This document shows, one piece after another, positions 34,051 to 44,051 of a stretch of 64,000 nucleotides of DNA. The notes beneath the pieces were generated by a model, which searched no databases, was not told the DNA's origin, and saw only the letters and a program-made list of their open reading frames with translations. Source of the stretch: Chloroflexota bacterium (GTDB lineage Bacteria; Chloroflexota; Anaerolineae; UBA4142). The stretch's first letter is position 1. Each line of letters opens with the position of its first letter. Where the stretch lies: the NCBI GenBank assembly GCA_016219275.1, contig JACRBM010000071.1:1-64000 (forward strand), given 5' to 3'. A program made the translations under genes and the position numbers.

Positions 34051-34086
34051 TTGGCAGATTTGGCAGCTTTGGCATGTTTGGCACGT
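34051..34086. repeat. 9-bp tandem repeat around TTTGGCA
   Basis: Four units of CTTTGGCAG type occur in a row between the racemase-family gene and the transketolase subunit gene. No function is evident. Confidence 0.75.
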
Positions 34087-34770
34087 TTAATTCATCGCCA
34101 ACAGCATTTCACGCACGCGCGCAAAACCGGTATCGCCACTGTTGTACACTGGGATGCGGGTGTTCTCTAACAACGGCGCCAACGCCGACATAGAGAGTTG
34201 CGCCATGACGATACACTCGACCGATGCAGACAACTTTTCGACTTGTTCCAACAGCAGTTCGTTGTGTTTCGCGACATCGCCTTTGGAGATGAATTCAAAC
34301 GCCTCGCTGCACAAGAGCGTCTGCACTTCGATCTCTTTGCCCTGCTCTTGCGCCACGATTTTAAGCAACCGTTCCGAAGATGGCACGGTCGTGCTCAATG
34401 TCGCCAACAAGCCAATCTTTCGAAATTGCCTGACTGCCAGTTCCATCATTGGGCGGTCAATCTGCTGAATCGGCACGCTGACCATGGGGCGTCCCAGTTC
34501 TGCCGCGAAGTTGAACGTCGAACAGGCAAGCAGAATCATATCTACCTGCGCTTCTTCGAGGTTGTGCGCGTACTGAGCGAACTTGAAATAGTTGACCTTG
34601 GGAATGACTCCGACGCCCGCTACAATATTATCCCTTTGGATGGTATCGTCACACAAGTGCATGACGCTGACTTCGGGGATGTGCTTGTCAATGTAGGGCT
34701 GCATCGCGCGGATGGTCAGGTTCACGGCGTGGATGATTCCCAGGGTTCTCTGGTTCAATGGCTTTGACAC
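34087..34770 (-). CDS. Asp/Glu/hydantoin racemase-family protein
   Basis: The 227-residue product follows the two-domain aspartate/glutamate racemase fold. The first catalytic cysteine is at 83 in LLACSTFN. The second, expected in the C-terminal half in a ECIVMAQLSMSAL stretch, is replaced by Ala-Gln (190-191). Single-cysteine members exist among decarboxylases and isomerases of this superfamily, so racemisation of an amino acid is not assured. The start is a GTG with AGGAG upstream. It lies between the glycosidase and transketolase genes of the catabolic cluster. Confidence 0.8.
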   Translation of the reverse strand: MSKPLNQRTLGIIHAVNLTIRAMQPYIDKHIPEVSVMHLCDDTIQRDNIVAGVGVIPKVNYFKFAQYAHNLEEAQVDMILLACSTFNFAAELGRPMVSVPIQQIDRPMMELAVRQFRKIGLLATLSTTVPSSERLLKIVAQEQGKEIEVQTLLCSEAFEFISKGDVAKHNELLLEQVEKLSASVECIVMAQLSMSALAPLLENTRIPVYNSGDTGFARVREMLLAMN

Positions 34771-34813
34771 TTTGGTCTCCTGAGAGTTTGTCTTAAAAGG
34801 AGCACTGGATTCT

Positions 34814-34866
34814 CACGCCAAGGCGCAAATAGAATAAAAAATTGCGCTCTTTGCGGCTTGGCGAGA
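34814..34866. repeat. Short inverted repeat (CGCCAAGGCGCAA type)
   Basis: CGCCAAGGCGCAA is followed after an AT-rich loop by TTGCGCTCTTTGCGGCTTGGCG. It lies between the racemase-family and GH39 genes. Confidence 0.65.
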
Positions 34867-34928
34867 GTCTTTAAGACAACCCAAGTAATAGAATGAGGTC
34901 GCACGGCTGATGGACTTTCGACAGCCAC

Positions 34929-36590
34929 TCACGCGGCTGTCGAAAAGCGCAACAACGATATGCCGTGCACCGGCAAGTTGAAACTCAATTTGATATTTCC
35001 GTCGTACAGCGCGATCCTCTGGGGCGGCTCCAGCAACTCCAAGCCGTCGCGTGATTTGATCGCGGCTCTCTGCCCTGGCGCGGGATACATCGGCTTGCCT
35101 TGGCGCACCCATTCGGCGTACGCGTTGCTGTGAGACTGATCAACCCGGTAGTGCTCCATGACCAGATTGTTCCCGGCGAACGGCAGGTTGGCGATTTCTA
35201 GTTCGATCTCGTACTCGCCGCTCTCATCCCAGTCGTCGTGGTGATTGTAGATCAGCACGTCCAACTGCTTGCCGCCGGAAAGAGTCGCCAAGCCGGAGAT
35301 ATCCGGCGATTCGCCTCGACCGCAAAGATCGGCGTAGGTCATTGGGTCTTTCGTGCCGGTGCTCTCGAAAAGAACTTGTTGCGCGCCCAGCTTGGCGTAC
35401 ATCCGAAACAGATTCAGGATCGCCTTGTCAATTCCCTGGGTCGAGAATGTTCGCGTACCTTCAAAGCAGCGCTCGCCCACGAACATGAATGCCCAAGTCA
35501 ATAGTTTCAAATCCCAGTTGTTCTGCTTGGCGAACTGGCTGACTTTATCGAAGGCGGTCGCGACAAAACTCGCGTAATATTCGGTATTACGAAAGTTCAA
35601 GTTGATGTTGTCCCACGCGCCGCCAGCCGCCCATCCGTCGGGATCAATCTCCGACAAAATACATTCGAGGTCTTTGAACCCTGGGTATTTGCTGACGATC
35701 TCATAGCCCGTCCGCGTGTTGCTAAGAATCTGCTTGACGGATGGCGGTGTTTGCTTTCGATGCTTGGGGTCCGCGCGGTATCCGCCGCCTTTCACATGAA
35801 AGGTGACGAAATCCACCGTGGTACTTTTTTTGCCGGTGCAGGCGTTGACGCCGTTGGCGCAGTGATCGAGGAATGTGTCCAGGAATTCAGCCGCTCTAAC
35901 TCCACGGGCTGGATTGGTCGTAGCAGGTCCGCCGACGCGCGCCTCCGGGCAAGCCGCTTTAACGGCGGCGACGGTGTAATCGTACAGTTTGTTGAACTCT
36001 TCAACGGAACCCTTCCAATAGTAATCCAAGTCCGGCTCGTTCCACAATTCCCAGTACCAGGTCTTGACCTGTGCGACGCCGTGTCGTTCGACGCAATGGC
36101 GAACCAGGTTGAAAACGAGATCGTACCACTTTTGATAATCCTTGGGCGGGCAAGCCCACCCGACGGTGCGATAGAGCCGATGGTTCCACTCATCTTTGGT
36201 GACGTCGTACCGCGCGGTGTCGGCTAAATCTTGCGGCATGAAACCGAGTTCGACAAACGGCTTGCATTTGTACTTCAAGATCGTGTCCAGGGTCAGATCA
36301 ACAAAGGTCCAATCATAGACCGGGTTGCCCTCATCATCTTCGAGGTAGACGTTGGTGGAGCCCCACTTGTAGACGCCGTGACAATTACCCGTGCAGAGCA
36401 AGTGATGCGCCCGGACATAGTACGGTTTCTCCTGCAACTCCATAAACTTGGCGAGCAGTTCCTGCCCTTCGGGGGTGTAGGTGTAGTTGACCTCATCGTA
36501 ACCAATATAGTTCCAATTGTGCGCGAGTTCCCCCTGCCACTTGCCGGCATCCACTCGGACTTGGACTTGCTTCGACGAATTTGCGCTCAT
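34929..36590 (-). CDS. Glycoside hydrolase family 39-like enzyme
   Basis: GH39 enzymes are retaining beta-xylosidases or alpha-L-iduronidases. The 553-residue protein has a TIM-barrel with the acid/base glutamate at 185 in WYWELWNEPDL and a probable nucleophile at E314 in ILSEIDPDGW, followed by a beta-sandwich tail. There is no signal peptide, so it should act in the cytoplasm on an imported glycoside. That fits the Opp/Dpp-type transporter genes immediately upstream. Exact linkage and sugar are unknown. Confidence 0.85.
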   Translation of the reverse strand: MSANSSKQVQVRVDAGKWQGELAHNWNYIGYDEVNYTYTPEGQELLAKFMELQEKPYYVRAHHLLCTGNCHGVYKWGSTNVYLEDDEGNPVYDWTFVDLTLDTILKYKCKPFVELGFMPQDLADTARYDVTKDEWNHRLYRTVGWACPPKDYQKWYDLVFNLVRHCVERHGVAQVKTWYWELWNEPDLDYYWKGSVEEFNKLYDYTVAAVKAACPEARVGGPATTNPARGVRAAEFLDTFLDHCANGVNACTGKKSTTVDFVTFHVKGGGYRADPKHRKQTPPSVKQILSNTRTGYEIVSKYPGFKDLECILSEIDPDGWAAGGAWDNINLNFRNTEYYASFVATAFDKVSQFAKQNNWDLKLLTWAFMFVGERCFEGTRTFSTQGIDKAILNLFRMYAKLGAQQVLFESTGTKDPMTYADLCGRGESPDISGLATLSGGKQLDVLIYNHHDDWDESGEYEIELEIANLPFAGNNLVMEHYRVDQSHSNAYAEWVRQGKPMYPAPGQRAAIKSRDGLELLEPPQRIALYDGNIKLSFNLPVHGISLLRFSTAA

Positions 36591-36627
36591 GCTTTTCCTC
36601 CAGATTTTTTTTGCGATCTCGCGTGAA

Positions 36628-36677
36628 CCACAGAGAACACAGAGAACACAGAGAAATTTTCTCTGTGCGCTCCGTGG
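36628..36677. repeat. CACAGAGAA tandem and inverted repeat
   Basis: Three CACAGAGAA-type units are followed by an inverted AATTTTCTCTGTG segment. A related CATAGAGA-type element occurs at 41167-41242. Confidence 0.75.
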
Positions 36678-37712
36678 CTAATCCAAAAGCGGCACGCCCA
36701 CCAATTCAAGTTCTTTGGCGCGGTGGCAAGCCACAAAATGACCGGGCGAAAGTTCCTCCCACACCGGCGCTTGCTGTTTGCAAATATCTTTGGCATAGCG
36801 ACAGCGCGGATGAAAGTAGCACCCGCTTGGCGGGTTTGCCGGATTTGCCACTTCACCTTGCAGGATGATGCGTTTCATCCGCAGATCCGGATCGGGCTTG
36901 GGGATCGCCGATAGCAGAGACTCGGTGTACGGATGACGCGGATTCGTGAACAACTCGACGACATCCGCCATCTCCACGATCTTGCCCACGTACATCACGG
37001 CAACTCGGTGCGAGACGTGCCGGATCACGTTCAAACTGTGCGCGATGAACAGGAAGGATAAATTCAGTTCGCTCCGAATATCCTGAAGGAGATTTAGAAT
37101 TTGGGCTTGGATGGATACGTCCAGCGCCGATACCGGCTCATCCGCGATAATCAATTCCGGGTTGAGCGCCAGCGCGCGCGCCACGCCGATGCGCTGGCGT
37201 TGTCCGCCGCTGAACGCGTGCGGATAACGATTCATGTACTGCACTTCCAAGCCCACCAGATTCATCAGTTGCTTTACCCGCTCGACCAACTCGTCCCCTT
37301 TGGCAACGTTGTGCAAAATTAGCGGCTCGCCCACGATCTGCAGAATGGTCTTGCGCGGATCAAGGGATGAGTAGGGATTCTGAAAAACGATTTGCGCTTT
37401 GCGGCGCATCGCTTTGAGACCTGGTTTGTCCAATGCCACCACATCAATCGGCGCGCTGTCTTCGGGGTAGAACATGATTTGTCCGGCGGTCGGTTCGATC
37501 GCGCGCAAGAGGCAACGCCCCAGCGTGGTCTTGCCGCTACCCGACTCACCGACTAGTCCGAGTGTTTCGTTCCGGCGGATGTACAGAGAAACATCGTCCA
37601 CGGCTTTGACATGCCCGACGACTTTTCTCAGGAAACCTTTTTCGATTGGAAAATATTTTTTCAAGTTCTGGACTTGCAATAGGACAGGCGTCGGTTGAGC
37701 GGAATCCATCAC
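36678..37712 (-). CDS. Oligopeptide/glycoside ABC transporter ATPase, OppF/DppF type
   Basis: The 344-residue ATPase has Walker [11 protein letters not shown], signature [15 protein letters not shown], Walker B ELIIADEP and the C-terminal oligo-HPY region with cysteines ([14 protein letters not shown]) typical of OppD/F proteins. It pairs with the ATPase encoded upstream, overlapping it by four bases. Although called peptide transporters, this family also imports oligosaccharides, and the GH39 gene next to it favours a sugar here. Confidence 0.93.
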   Translation of the reverse strand: MMDSAQPTPVLLQVQNLKKYFPIEKGFLRKVVGHVKAVDDVSLYIRRNETLGLVGESGSGKTTLGRCLLRAIEPTAGQIMFYPEDSAPIDVVALDKPGLKAMRRKAQIVFQNPYSSLDPRKTILQIVGEPLILHNVAKGDELVERVKQLMNLVGLEVQYMNRYPHAFSGGQRQRIGVARALALNPELIIADEPVSALDVSIQAQILNLLQDIRSELNLSFLFIAHSLNVIRHVSHRVAVMYVGKIVEMADVVELFTNPRHPYTESLLSAIPKPDPDLRMKRIILQGEVANPANPPSGCYFHPRCRYAKDICKQQAPVWEELSPGHFVACHRAKELELVGVPLLD

Positions 37713-38722
37713 ATGCCTCCCTTGCTATTCGACACCTCGAAACACCGAACCCAGTGTCCTGGCTCCACTTCCTCCAAAGGCGGGACTGACCGATTGCAGA
37801 GTCCCTCCCGGGCGATCAAACACCGAGAATAAAAGCCACACTCTTGCGGAGGATTCAGCGGTACCGGCACGGTGCCCTTGATGTTTTCGAGATAGGTGCT
37901 CGCCCGCCGCGTGAGCGTGGGAATCGCCTTAAGCAGTCGTTGCGTATAAGGATGCAAGGGATGTTTGAAGATAGTCCGGGCATCGGCAAACTCCACGATC
38001 CGACCCAGGTACATCACCGCGACCGTGTCCGCGATTTCGGCGATGACACCCAGGTCGTGCGTAATGTAGAGAACCGACATACCGAATTCCGCCTGCAACT
38101 GGCGAATCAATTCGATGATCTGGGCTTGCACCGTCACGTCCAACGCCGTCGTCGGCTCGTCGGCGATAAACAAGGATGGATTGCACGACAGCGCCTGCGC
38201 GATCATGCAACGCTGGCACATGCCTCCCGACAACTGATGCGGATACTCGGAAAATCGTTGCGTTGGATTTGGCAAGCCGACCTTGTTCAACATATCCAGG
38301 ACGATCTCTTTGGCTTCCTTGCGGTTCTTCGTCCGGTGCAGCTGCACCATCTCCATCATTTGATCGCCGATGGTGTGGACCGGGGAGAGACTGGTAATTG
38401 GCTCTTGAAAGACCATCGCGATTTCTTTACCGCGAATCGAACGAATCGTTTGTCCAAACGGATCCAATTTCGCCAGATCAATCACCTCGCCGTTCGCGGG
38501 TCGGAACTCGAGCGTGCCATCCACGATTTTTCCCGGCGGCAGAACCGTCCGCATGATCGAGAAAGCCGTCACGCTTTTACCGCAACCACTTTCCCCGATC
38601 ATGCCGAGGGTTTTCTTTTTCTGGATGTCGAAATCCACACCGTCTATGGCTTTGAGTGTCCCTTCGTCCAGCTTGAAATGGGTCCGCAGATTTCGCACGC
38701 GCAGGATCAAAGCATTGTCCAA
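37709..38722 (-). CDS. ABC transporter ATPase, OppD/DppD type
   Basis: This 337-residue ATPase has Walker [10 protein letters not shown], signature [15 protein letters not shown] (cysteine replaces the usual arginine), Walker B SLFIADEP and the oligo-HPY tail with [15 protein letters not shown]. It is the partner of the gene at 36678. Its gene lies 30 bases after the OppC-type permease gene in the same leftward operon. Confidence 0.93.
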   Translation of the reverse strand: MDNALILRVRNLRTHFKLDEGTLKAIDGVDFDIQKKKTLGMIGESGCGKSVTAFSIMRTVLPPGKIVDGTLEFRPANGEVIDLAKLDPFGQTIRSIRGKEIAMVFQEPITSLSPVHTIGDQMMEMVQLHRTKNRKEAKEIVLDMLNKVGLPNPTQRFSEYPHQLSGGMCQRCMIAQALSCNPSLFIADEPTTALDVTVQAQIIELIRQLQAEFGMSVLYITHDLGVIAEIADTVAVMYLGRIVEFADARTIFKHPLHPYTQRLLKAIPTLTRRASTYLENIKGTVPVPLNPPQECGFYSRCLIAREGLCNRSVPPLEEVEPGHWVRCFEVSNSKGGM

Positions 38723-38752
38723 GGGGGAGTCTCCTTCGCAAGGTTTGGGGAA

Positions 38753-39868
38753 TTACTTGTACGGATCAGCCGCGTCCCTCAGCCCGTCGCCCATAAAGTT
38801 AAAAGCCAGGACGACGACGAAGATAAAGATGCCCGGAACCATCAGCCAGGGGTGCAGCGCGATGGTTCTGACATTTTGCGCCTGTTGCAGTAAGACACCC
38901 AGACTGATCGCCGGTGGTCGCAGCCCGACGCCCAAAAAACTCAGCGAGGTCTCCGCCAAGATCATGGCTGGAATGGACAAGGTGATATTGACGATCAAAT
39001 AACTAATAAAGCCGGGTAGCATGTGATCGAAGATGATCCACGCGTCCGATGCGCCCGCCAGTTTGGAGGCGGCGATGTAATCCTCCTCGCGCATTTCCAG
39101 CATCTTGCCGCGCACGACGCGCGCCAAACCGCACCAACCGATCAGCGATAGGATGATGGAAATGGCAAAGTAGATCTCGGTCGGCGCCCATTCCTTCGGC
39201 AGCGCGGCGGAGAGAGTCATCCAGAGTGGGATGGCTGGCATGGAGAGGATGAACTCGATGATGCGCTGAATCACAAAGTCTACCACTCCGCCATAATATC
39301 CCGAAATTGCGCCGAGCACACTGCCGAGGATGAACGTGAACATCACGCCGACCAGACCGATGGACATCGAAATGCGAATGCCGTACACGACGCGGGAAAA
39401 AACATCTCGACCCGAGTCGTCTGTGCCGAGCAGAAAGAATTGCCCTTGCTGCGTTCCGAACAAGTGGATGTCCGATTCAATCAAGCCCCACATACTATAC
39501 TTGTCGCCTTTGACGAAGAAGGTTAGCGGGTTTTCGAGCGACGGATCCTCTTTATAGGTTTTGCGCCAGGTCACCGGGTCTTCTTCCTGCTTCAAGCCGT
39601 ACACAAATGGACCCACGCCGCGCGAACCGATCAGGTGAATTCCCTGCGGAGGGACATAGATATAATCGGTGGTGCGCTTGAGCGGATCCTGGGGCGCGAT
39701 GAACTCGCAAAAGATCGCGACGAGGTAGAACAGCGCGACGACCGCGGTGCCGAGCATGGCGAGTTTGTGCTTGCGGAACTTGCGCCACATCAAGGTCCAC
39801 TGGGTCGCGATGAAAATATCTTCCTGGCGATTCCGGAGACGTGTTTTTCCAAGAGTTATGGCTGCCAT
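38753..39868 (-). CDS. ABC transporter permease, OppC/DppC type
   Basis: The 371-residue protein has an N-terminal membrane span after RKFRKHKLAMLG, a long insertion (about 60-170, longer than in usual OppC), then five membrane spans. The EAA-like loop is EEDYIAASKLAGASDAWIIF. It forms the import channel with the OppB-type permease. The insertion lies on the outer face and may contact the binding protein. Confidence 0.92.
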   Translation of the reverse strand: MAAITLGKTRLRNRQEDIFIATQWTLMWRKFRKHKLAMLGTAVVALFYLVAIFCEFIAPQDPLKRTTDYIYVPPQGIHLIGSRGVGPFVYGLKQEEDPVTWRKTYKEDPSLENPLTFFVKGDKYSMWGLIESDIHLFGTQQGQFFLLGTDDSGRDVFSRVVYGIRISMSIGLVGVMFTFILGSVLGAISGYYGGVVDFVIQRIIEFILSMPAIPLWMTLSAALPKEWAPTEIYFAISIILSLIGWCGLARVVRGKMLEMREEDYIAASKLAGASDAWIIFDHMLPGFISYLIVNITLSIPAMILAETSLSFLGVGLRPPAISLGVLLQQAQNVRTIALHPWLMVPGIFIFVVVLAFNFMGDGLRDAADPYK

Positions 39869-39926
39869 TGATCCCTCTATCTGAATGACCCGACCAGGTC
39901 GGAAAAAGCCAACTCAGCTTGTGGCA

Positions 39927-40913
39927 TCAGTTCAAACGAATGCGTGGATCCACCACGACCAGCAACACATCAGAGATAAACATACCGATGACCGTCATGA
40001 AAGATAACAGCATGATGGATGCCGCGGCGACATACGTATCCTGCGCCAGCAGCGCTTCGTACAACAACGCGCCAATCGTTGGGATGTTCATCACAATGGC
40101 AGTCACGGTCGCGCCGGATACAATGTTGGGTAGGATCCAGCCAATCGTCGAGATGATCGGGTTCAATGCCAACCGCACCGGATACTTGAGGAGCAATTGA
40201 CCTTCGTTCAAGCCCTTGGAGCGCGCCGCGATCACATACTGCTTCTTCAACTCGTCGAGCACACCGCTACGCATAATGCGAATCACACTCGCGGTGCCCG
40301 CCATGCCCACCGCAATAATCAGAACCGGCAAGTGCATGAGCATATCCACGAACTTGTCCCAGCTCATCGGTTGGTTCATGAATTGCGGGGAATACAGTCC
40401 TCCCACGCTGAACCCGGTGTATTGGTTGATGTAGTACATCAACACCAGCGCCAGAAAAAAGGTGGGCATCGCCAAGCCGATGAATCCTAGACCCGTAAAG
40501 AAATAATCGCCGATCGAGTACTGGTGCGTCGCCGAATAGATGCCAATTGGTATGGCAATGAGGTAGGTAAAAACTAGCGTCAGAAACGCGGTAAAGATCG
40601 TGATCCCCAATCGCTCGCGAATCATGTCGGACACATCCATGTTCCACGCAAACGAGCGACCAAAATTCCCTTGCAACATATTCGTGATCCATTTGACATA
40701 CCGCTCTTGCAGAGGAAGGTCGAGACCATATTGGCGCTTCAGAGATTCGATTTCTGATTCGTCTACGTCGGTCCCGCGGGTGTCGCGCAGGCGGGAGATG
40801 TACGCCGTCAGATAATCGCCGGGGGGTAGTTGGATCAAAAAGAATGAGAATACCGATACGCCCACGAGGAGTATCGCCATATACTGAAAACGGCGAAGCA
40901 GGTAGTATCGCAT
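39927..40913 (-). CDS. ABC transporter permease, OppB/DppB type
   Basis: This 328-residue permease has the typical start RYYLLRRFQYMAILLVGVSV, six membrane spans and the EAA-like loop ELKKQYVIAARSKGLNEGQ. It is the first permease gene downstream of the binding-protein gene, separated from it by a repeat-rich gap of 362 bases. Confidence 0.93.
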   Translation of the reverse strand: MRYYLLRRFQYMAILLVGVSVFSFFLIQLPPGDYLTAYISRLRDTRGTDVDESEIESLKRQYGLDLPLQERYVKWITNMLQGNFGRSFAWNMDVSDMIRERLGITIFTAFLTLVFTYLIAIPIGIYSATHQYSIGDYFFTGLGFIGLAMPTFFLALVLMYYINQYTGFSVGGLYSPQFMNQPMSWDKFVDMLMHLPVLIIAVGMAGTASVIRIMRSGVLDELKKQYVIAARSKGLNEGQLLLKYPVRLALNPIISTIGWILPNIVSGATVTAIVMNIPTIGALLYEALLAQDTYVAAASIMLLSFMTVIGMFISDVLLVVVDPRIRLN

Positions 40914-41075
40914 GGTTATCTTTCTGTACGCGGCAGATGGTCGGACGGGATGGAGGTGTCACTCATCCGCATCTATACGAGTGTGAAAAAGGAACTCTCT
41001 GGCTCAGGCGAGTCTCTTGGCGGCATCGTTCACCGCCAAGAGACTGACAGCGGTTCGTTTTGCAGAGTGGTACAC

Positions 41076-41131
41076 AACCTTGCGAAGATTGCGAGAGAAT
41101 TCGAAGACGACTGCCGAACCTTCGCAAGGTT
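41076..41131. repeat. AACCTTGCGAAG palindromic repeat, third relative
   Basis: Arms AACCTTGCGAAGATT (41076-41090) and AACCTTCGCAAGGTT (41117-41131) match those of the repeats at 30554 and 60123, but the 26-base core and the flanks differ. Confidence 0.8.
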
Positions 41132-41166
41132 CGCGGGTAATTTGTCAATGTCACATTTCTTCATTG

Positions 41167-41242
41167 CCATAGAGCGCATAGAGAGCATAGAGAAATTTTT
41201 CTTGTTTTCTCTATGGTCTCCATGTTCCCTATGTTCTCTATG
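41167..41242. repeat. CATAGAGA inverted repeat
   Basis: CATAGAGCG, CATAGAGAG and CATAGAGAA units are followed by complementary TTCTCTATGG, TCCCTATG and TTCTCTATGG units. The whole can form a long imperfect hairpin downstream of the binding-protein gene. Confidence 0.8.
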
Positions 41243-41275
41243 GCTAATCTGACATTGGCAAAGTAATTACACGCG

Positions 41276-43297
41276 TTACTTGAAGTACCACTGATCGCCG
41301 CGATAAGGATCCCAAAAGCCGTAATCGTTGGCAAAGGTTCCCTCGGTCGGCACGTTGCCTAACTTGTTGGAGAAGATGATCACGCGTGGACCAAGATAGA
41401 TGCCGAACGTGGTAAGACTCCGAGTGTAGATGGTGGCGATCTCCTTGCCCAGCTTCATGTATTCGTCCGAGCCGGGTTTGGCGACGGCGAATTTGTCGCA
41501 CAAGGCGCGCAGGTCCTTGTACTCCTGCGGTGGGTCTTCGCCTTGCTTGCCGCCGCTGTCGAACCAAGTTTTCCACAACGGCATCTGGGTGTATCCACCG
41601 GGACGCAGCTTGGTCATGCCGCTCGCGCGCAGGGCTGGCTCGGCGATGAAATCATAGGGGTTCGCCATCGCGTCCAGTTCGTTCGACGGCATGCGCTGAT
41701 CCCACAGACTGCGTTCTTCCTGCTTCATGGTGGTCTTGACGCCAACCTGGGTCCAGTATTCTGCAACCATCTCGGCAAACGGGGCAAACTCTTCCCAGGT
41801 CTCGATCACGAGCTCAAGCGGCTTGCCGTCTGGGCGCTGGCGCACCTTCTTGGCGGCATCCCACTTTAACCCCATCTCATCCAGCAAGGCATTGGCTTTA
41901 TCGGGGCTGTACTCGATAAAGTAGTTGCCCATCCACTCCTCATAGAAGGAGACCGATGGCGGAATGGTGGCTTGGCGGATCAGCCCCTTGCCAAAGGCGC
42001 GCACATCGTTTACCTGCTTGCGGTTGATCGCCATGGACATGGCTTGGCGGAAGCGGAGGTCGTTAAAGATCTTGCGCAGGACGGGGTCCTTGTGCGTCAA
42101 ATTGAGCGAGATGCCAACGTCGCCGCCGCGAGTATTGTTGAACAGAAAGACCTTGTAGTTGCCCTTGGTTTCGTTCTCTTTGTACAGAGTAAAGTCGCTG
42201 AGCGGCAGTGGATTCTCGCCGGCGTTGTCGAGTTCTTGGGCGATCAACTTCAAGTTACGAACGTCCTTGTCCTTGACCATGAGGGCAATCTGCTGGTTGA
42301 TGTACGGGAGTTGGTTCCCGGCGGTGTCTACCGCCCAGTAGTACGGGTTGCGGTCAAAGTATTTGTTGCCCAGGTCATCAATTTTGCTCAGGACCCACGG
42401 GGCGATATCCGGCAGTTTGGTATCCTGCTGAGACTGAAAGCGGTCAACGTGATAGAGGAATGCTTGCGCCCAGGTATCGAACTTTTCAGACTTGGCTACG
42501 TCGTTCGCCTTGTCGTTGTACTTGATGTGCCACTGCTTCAGATAATGTTTGGGGGCAAACATGGAGTTGTTTTCATAACTGATGACCATGGTCAGGTCGA
42601 AGTTCGGATTGGGGTCCGTGAATTCAACTCTGAGGGTGACGTCATCCACTTTGGTCATCTTCATCAGCTTGCCGCCGGGTGCAAACGTGACCGGCAGACT
42701 CGGAATGAGGTCCTTGTTTTGCAGGATATCCTCGTACCAGAACATAAAGTCATCGGCGGTGAAGGGTGCGCCATCCGAGTACTTCATGCCTTTGCGTAGG
42801 GTGAGGGTCCAGGTCTTGTAGTCGTCCGATGCCTTGTAATCTTTGAGGATGTTCGGGCTGATGGTCTTCAAATCGGTCTCCCACGACAGTAGGGGTTGAC
42901 GGCGCAGGGCGCTCGTATCGAGCTGACCGATTTTGGGACCGTACGCGGGTCCGCGCTGGGTGCCGCCGTACTTGCCAACTTCCTTGAGTGGCTTGACCAC
43001 TTTTGGTTCCGCGGGCAAGCGTTGATCAATCGGGGGCAACTTGCCTTGCTTGACCAATTCGGCAAGCTGGGGCGCTTCATTGTACTTGCCAGCCGCCGGT
43101 GCGGGTGGCTGGGTCGAAGCAGCCGCGGGTGCTTTGGTGGGGTCCGCTGCAGCCGGCGCCTTGGTGGGTGCCGCTACAACGGGAGCTTTGGTGGGTTGTT
43201 GTGGTGCTGCCGTGGGGCTAGTCGCCGTCGGTCCGCAGCCCATCACGACAAACGTAAGCGACACCACAATCACCAGGTACAACACTGTCCTTTTCAT
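41276..43297 (-). CDS. Family 5 extracellular solute-binding lipoprotein
   Basis: From the ATG at 43297, which follows AGGAGGAGG, the product has 673 residues. It begins with a lipoprotein signal (MKRTVLYLVIVVSLTF, then VVMGC with the lipidated cysteine at 21) and a Thr/Pro/Ala-rich linker. The family 5 binding domain follows, with the KDYKASDDYKTWTLTLRKG and FTADDFMFWYEDIL stretches. It should capture the substrate for the permeases encoded downstream. At this length and with this operon context an oligosaccharide is as likely as a peptide. Confidence 0.94.
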   Translation of the reverse strand: MKRTVLYLVIVVSLTFVVMGCGPTATSPTAAPQQPTKAPVVAAPTKAPAAADPTKAPAAASTQPPAPAAGKYNEAPQLAELVKQGKLPPIDQRLPAEPKVVKPLKEVGKYGGTQRGPAYGPKIGQLDTSALRRQPLLSWETDLKTISPNILKDYKASDDYKTWTLTLRKGMKYSDGAPFTADDFMFWYEDILQNKDLIPSLPVTFAPGGKLMKMTKVDDVTLRVEFTDPNPNFDLTMVISYENNSMFAPKHYLKQWHIKYNDKANDVAKSEKFDTWAQAFLYHVDRFQSQQDTKLPDIAPWVLSKIDDLGNKYFDRNPYYWAVDTAGNQLPYINQQIALMVKDKDVRNLKLIAQELDNAGENPLPLSDFTLYKENETKGNYKVFLFNNTRGGDVGISLNLTHKDPVLRKIFNDLRFRQAMSMAINRKQVNDVRAFGKGLIRQATIPPSVSFYEEWMGNYFIEYSPDKANALLDEMGLKWDAAKKVRQRPDGKPLELVIETWEEFAPFAEMVAEYWTQVGVKTTMKQEERSLWDQRMPSNELDAMANPYDFIAEPALRASGMTKLRPGGYTQMPLWKTWFDSGGKQGEDPPQEYKDLRALCDKFAVAKPGSDEYMKLGKEIATIYTRSLTTFGIYLGPRVIIFSNKLGNVPTEGTFANDYGFWDPYRGDQWYFK

Positions 43298-43468
43298 CGC
43301 TCTCCTCCTCCTTGGAGTTTTCTGCACGCCAGGGTGGCTCATTGCATCCTTGCACAATGATCGTCAGAAAAGTCAGTTCAGTGCGATCGCTATATTCGTT
43401 TCTCCTCCTTTCTCTTTGCGAGAACCGGGCTGACACGACCAAGCCGGTGATGTCCTGAAATCGCTCGT

Positions 43469-44005
43469 CTATTCAACGAACACGTCCAGGTAGACTGCGC
43501 AATCGGTGACTGGCACGAACCCGTGTTCTTCCACGGAGTGGAAGTAAATGCTCTCGCCTTCTTTGAGGTGATACTCGGTGCCCCCGATGTGGGCTTTCAC
43601 TTCACCTTGCAAGACCAAGATGAATTCCTCGCCGGCATGGGTAACCGAGTGTGGTTTCACTTTGCCTTTGCGACCGTAAACCAGAACCGGCTGCATCTTC
43701 TTATCCAGAAAGTGTGGGGCAACTGCATGGATGGTGTAACCCTTGTCTGTCGCGACAAAGGCAGCGGGGCGATCAATCAGATTGGGAGTAAGCGCGGGAC
43801 CTATATTTTTGCCGTCCTCCAGCAAAACAGACACACGGACACCCAGGGCATTCGCGATCTTGGACAGCGTGGCTAAAGCAGGAACGACTTTACCTGTCTC
43901 GATCTTGGAGAGTAGACTCTTGGAACAGTCACAGGCATGAGCTAGATCGTCAAGCGTTCGTCCCTGCTGGGTTCGGATACTGCGAATGTGGATTCCTATA
44001 TCCAC
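43469..44005 (-). CDS. XRE-family regulator with C-terminal cupin domain
   Basis: The 178-residue protein has an N-terminal helix-turn-helix (about 5-60, RTLDDLAHACDCSKSLLSKI) and a C-terminal cupin (about 100-178, GKVKPHSVTHAGEEFILVLQ). The cupin probably senses a small metabolite. The start is a GTG with GGGAG upstream. It is the first gene before the transporter cluster in the same direction, so it is the likely local regulator. A palindrome at 44052-44068 lies in its promoter region. Confidence 0.92.
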   Translation of the reverse strand: MDIGIHIRSIRTQQGRTLDDLAHACDCSKSLLSKIETGKVVPALATLSKIANALGVRVSVLLEDGKNIGPALTPNLIDRPAAFVATDKGYTIHAVAPHFLDKKMQPVLVYGRKGKVKPHSVTHAGEEFILVLQGEVKAHIGGTEYHLKEGESIYFHSVEEHGFVPVTDCAVYLDVFVE

Positions 44006-44051
44006 TTTGGACTCCCATTATCAACAACAGCGCGCAACCTAGTTTCATATC

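Larger units (their letters stand above)
40914..41275. other. Repeat-rich interval inside the transporter operon
   Basis: No gene is visible. The interval contains a palindromic element at 41076-41131 and a CATAGAGA inverted repeat at 41167-41242. Confidence 0.7.

Noticed and set aside
30865-36590. Assignment of the catabolic locus to the sulfoquinovose transketolase pathway
   Set aside because: Split transketolases occur there, but the sulfoquinovosidase, isomerase and sulfo-sugar genes expected with it are not visible.
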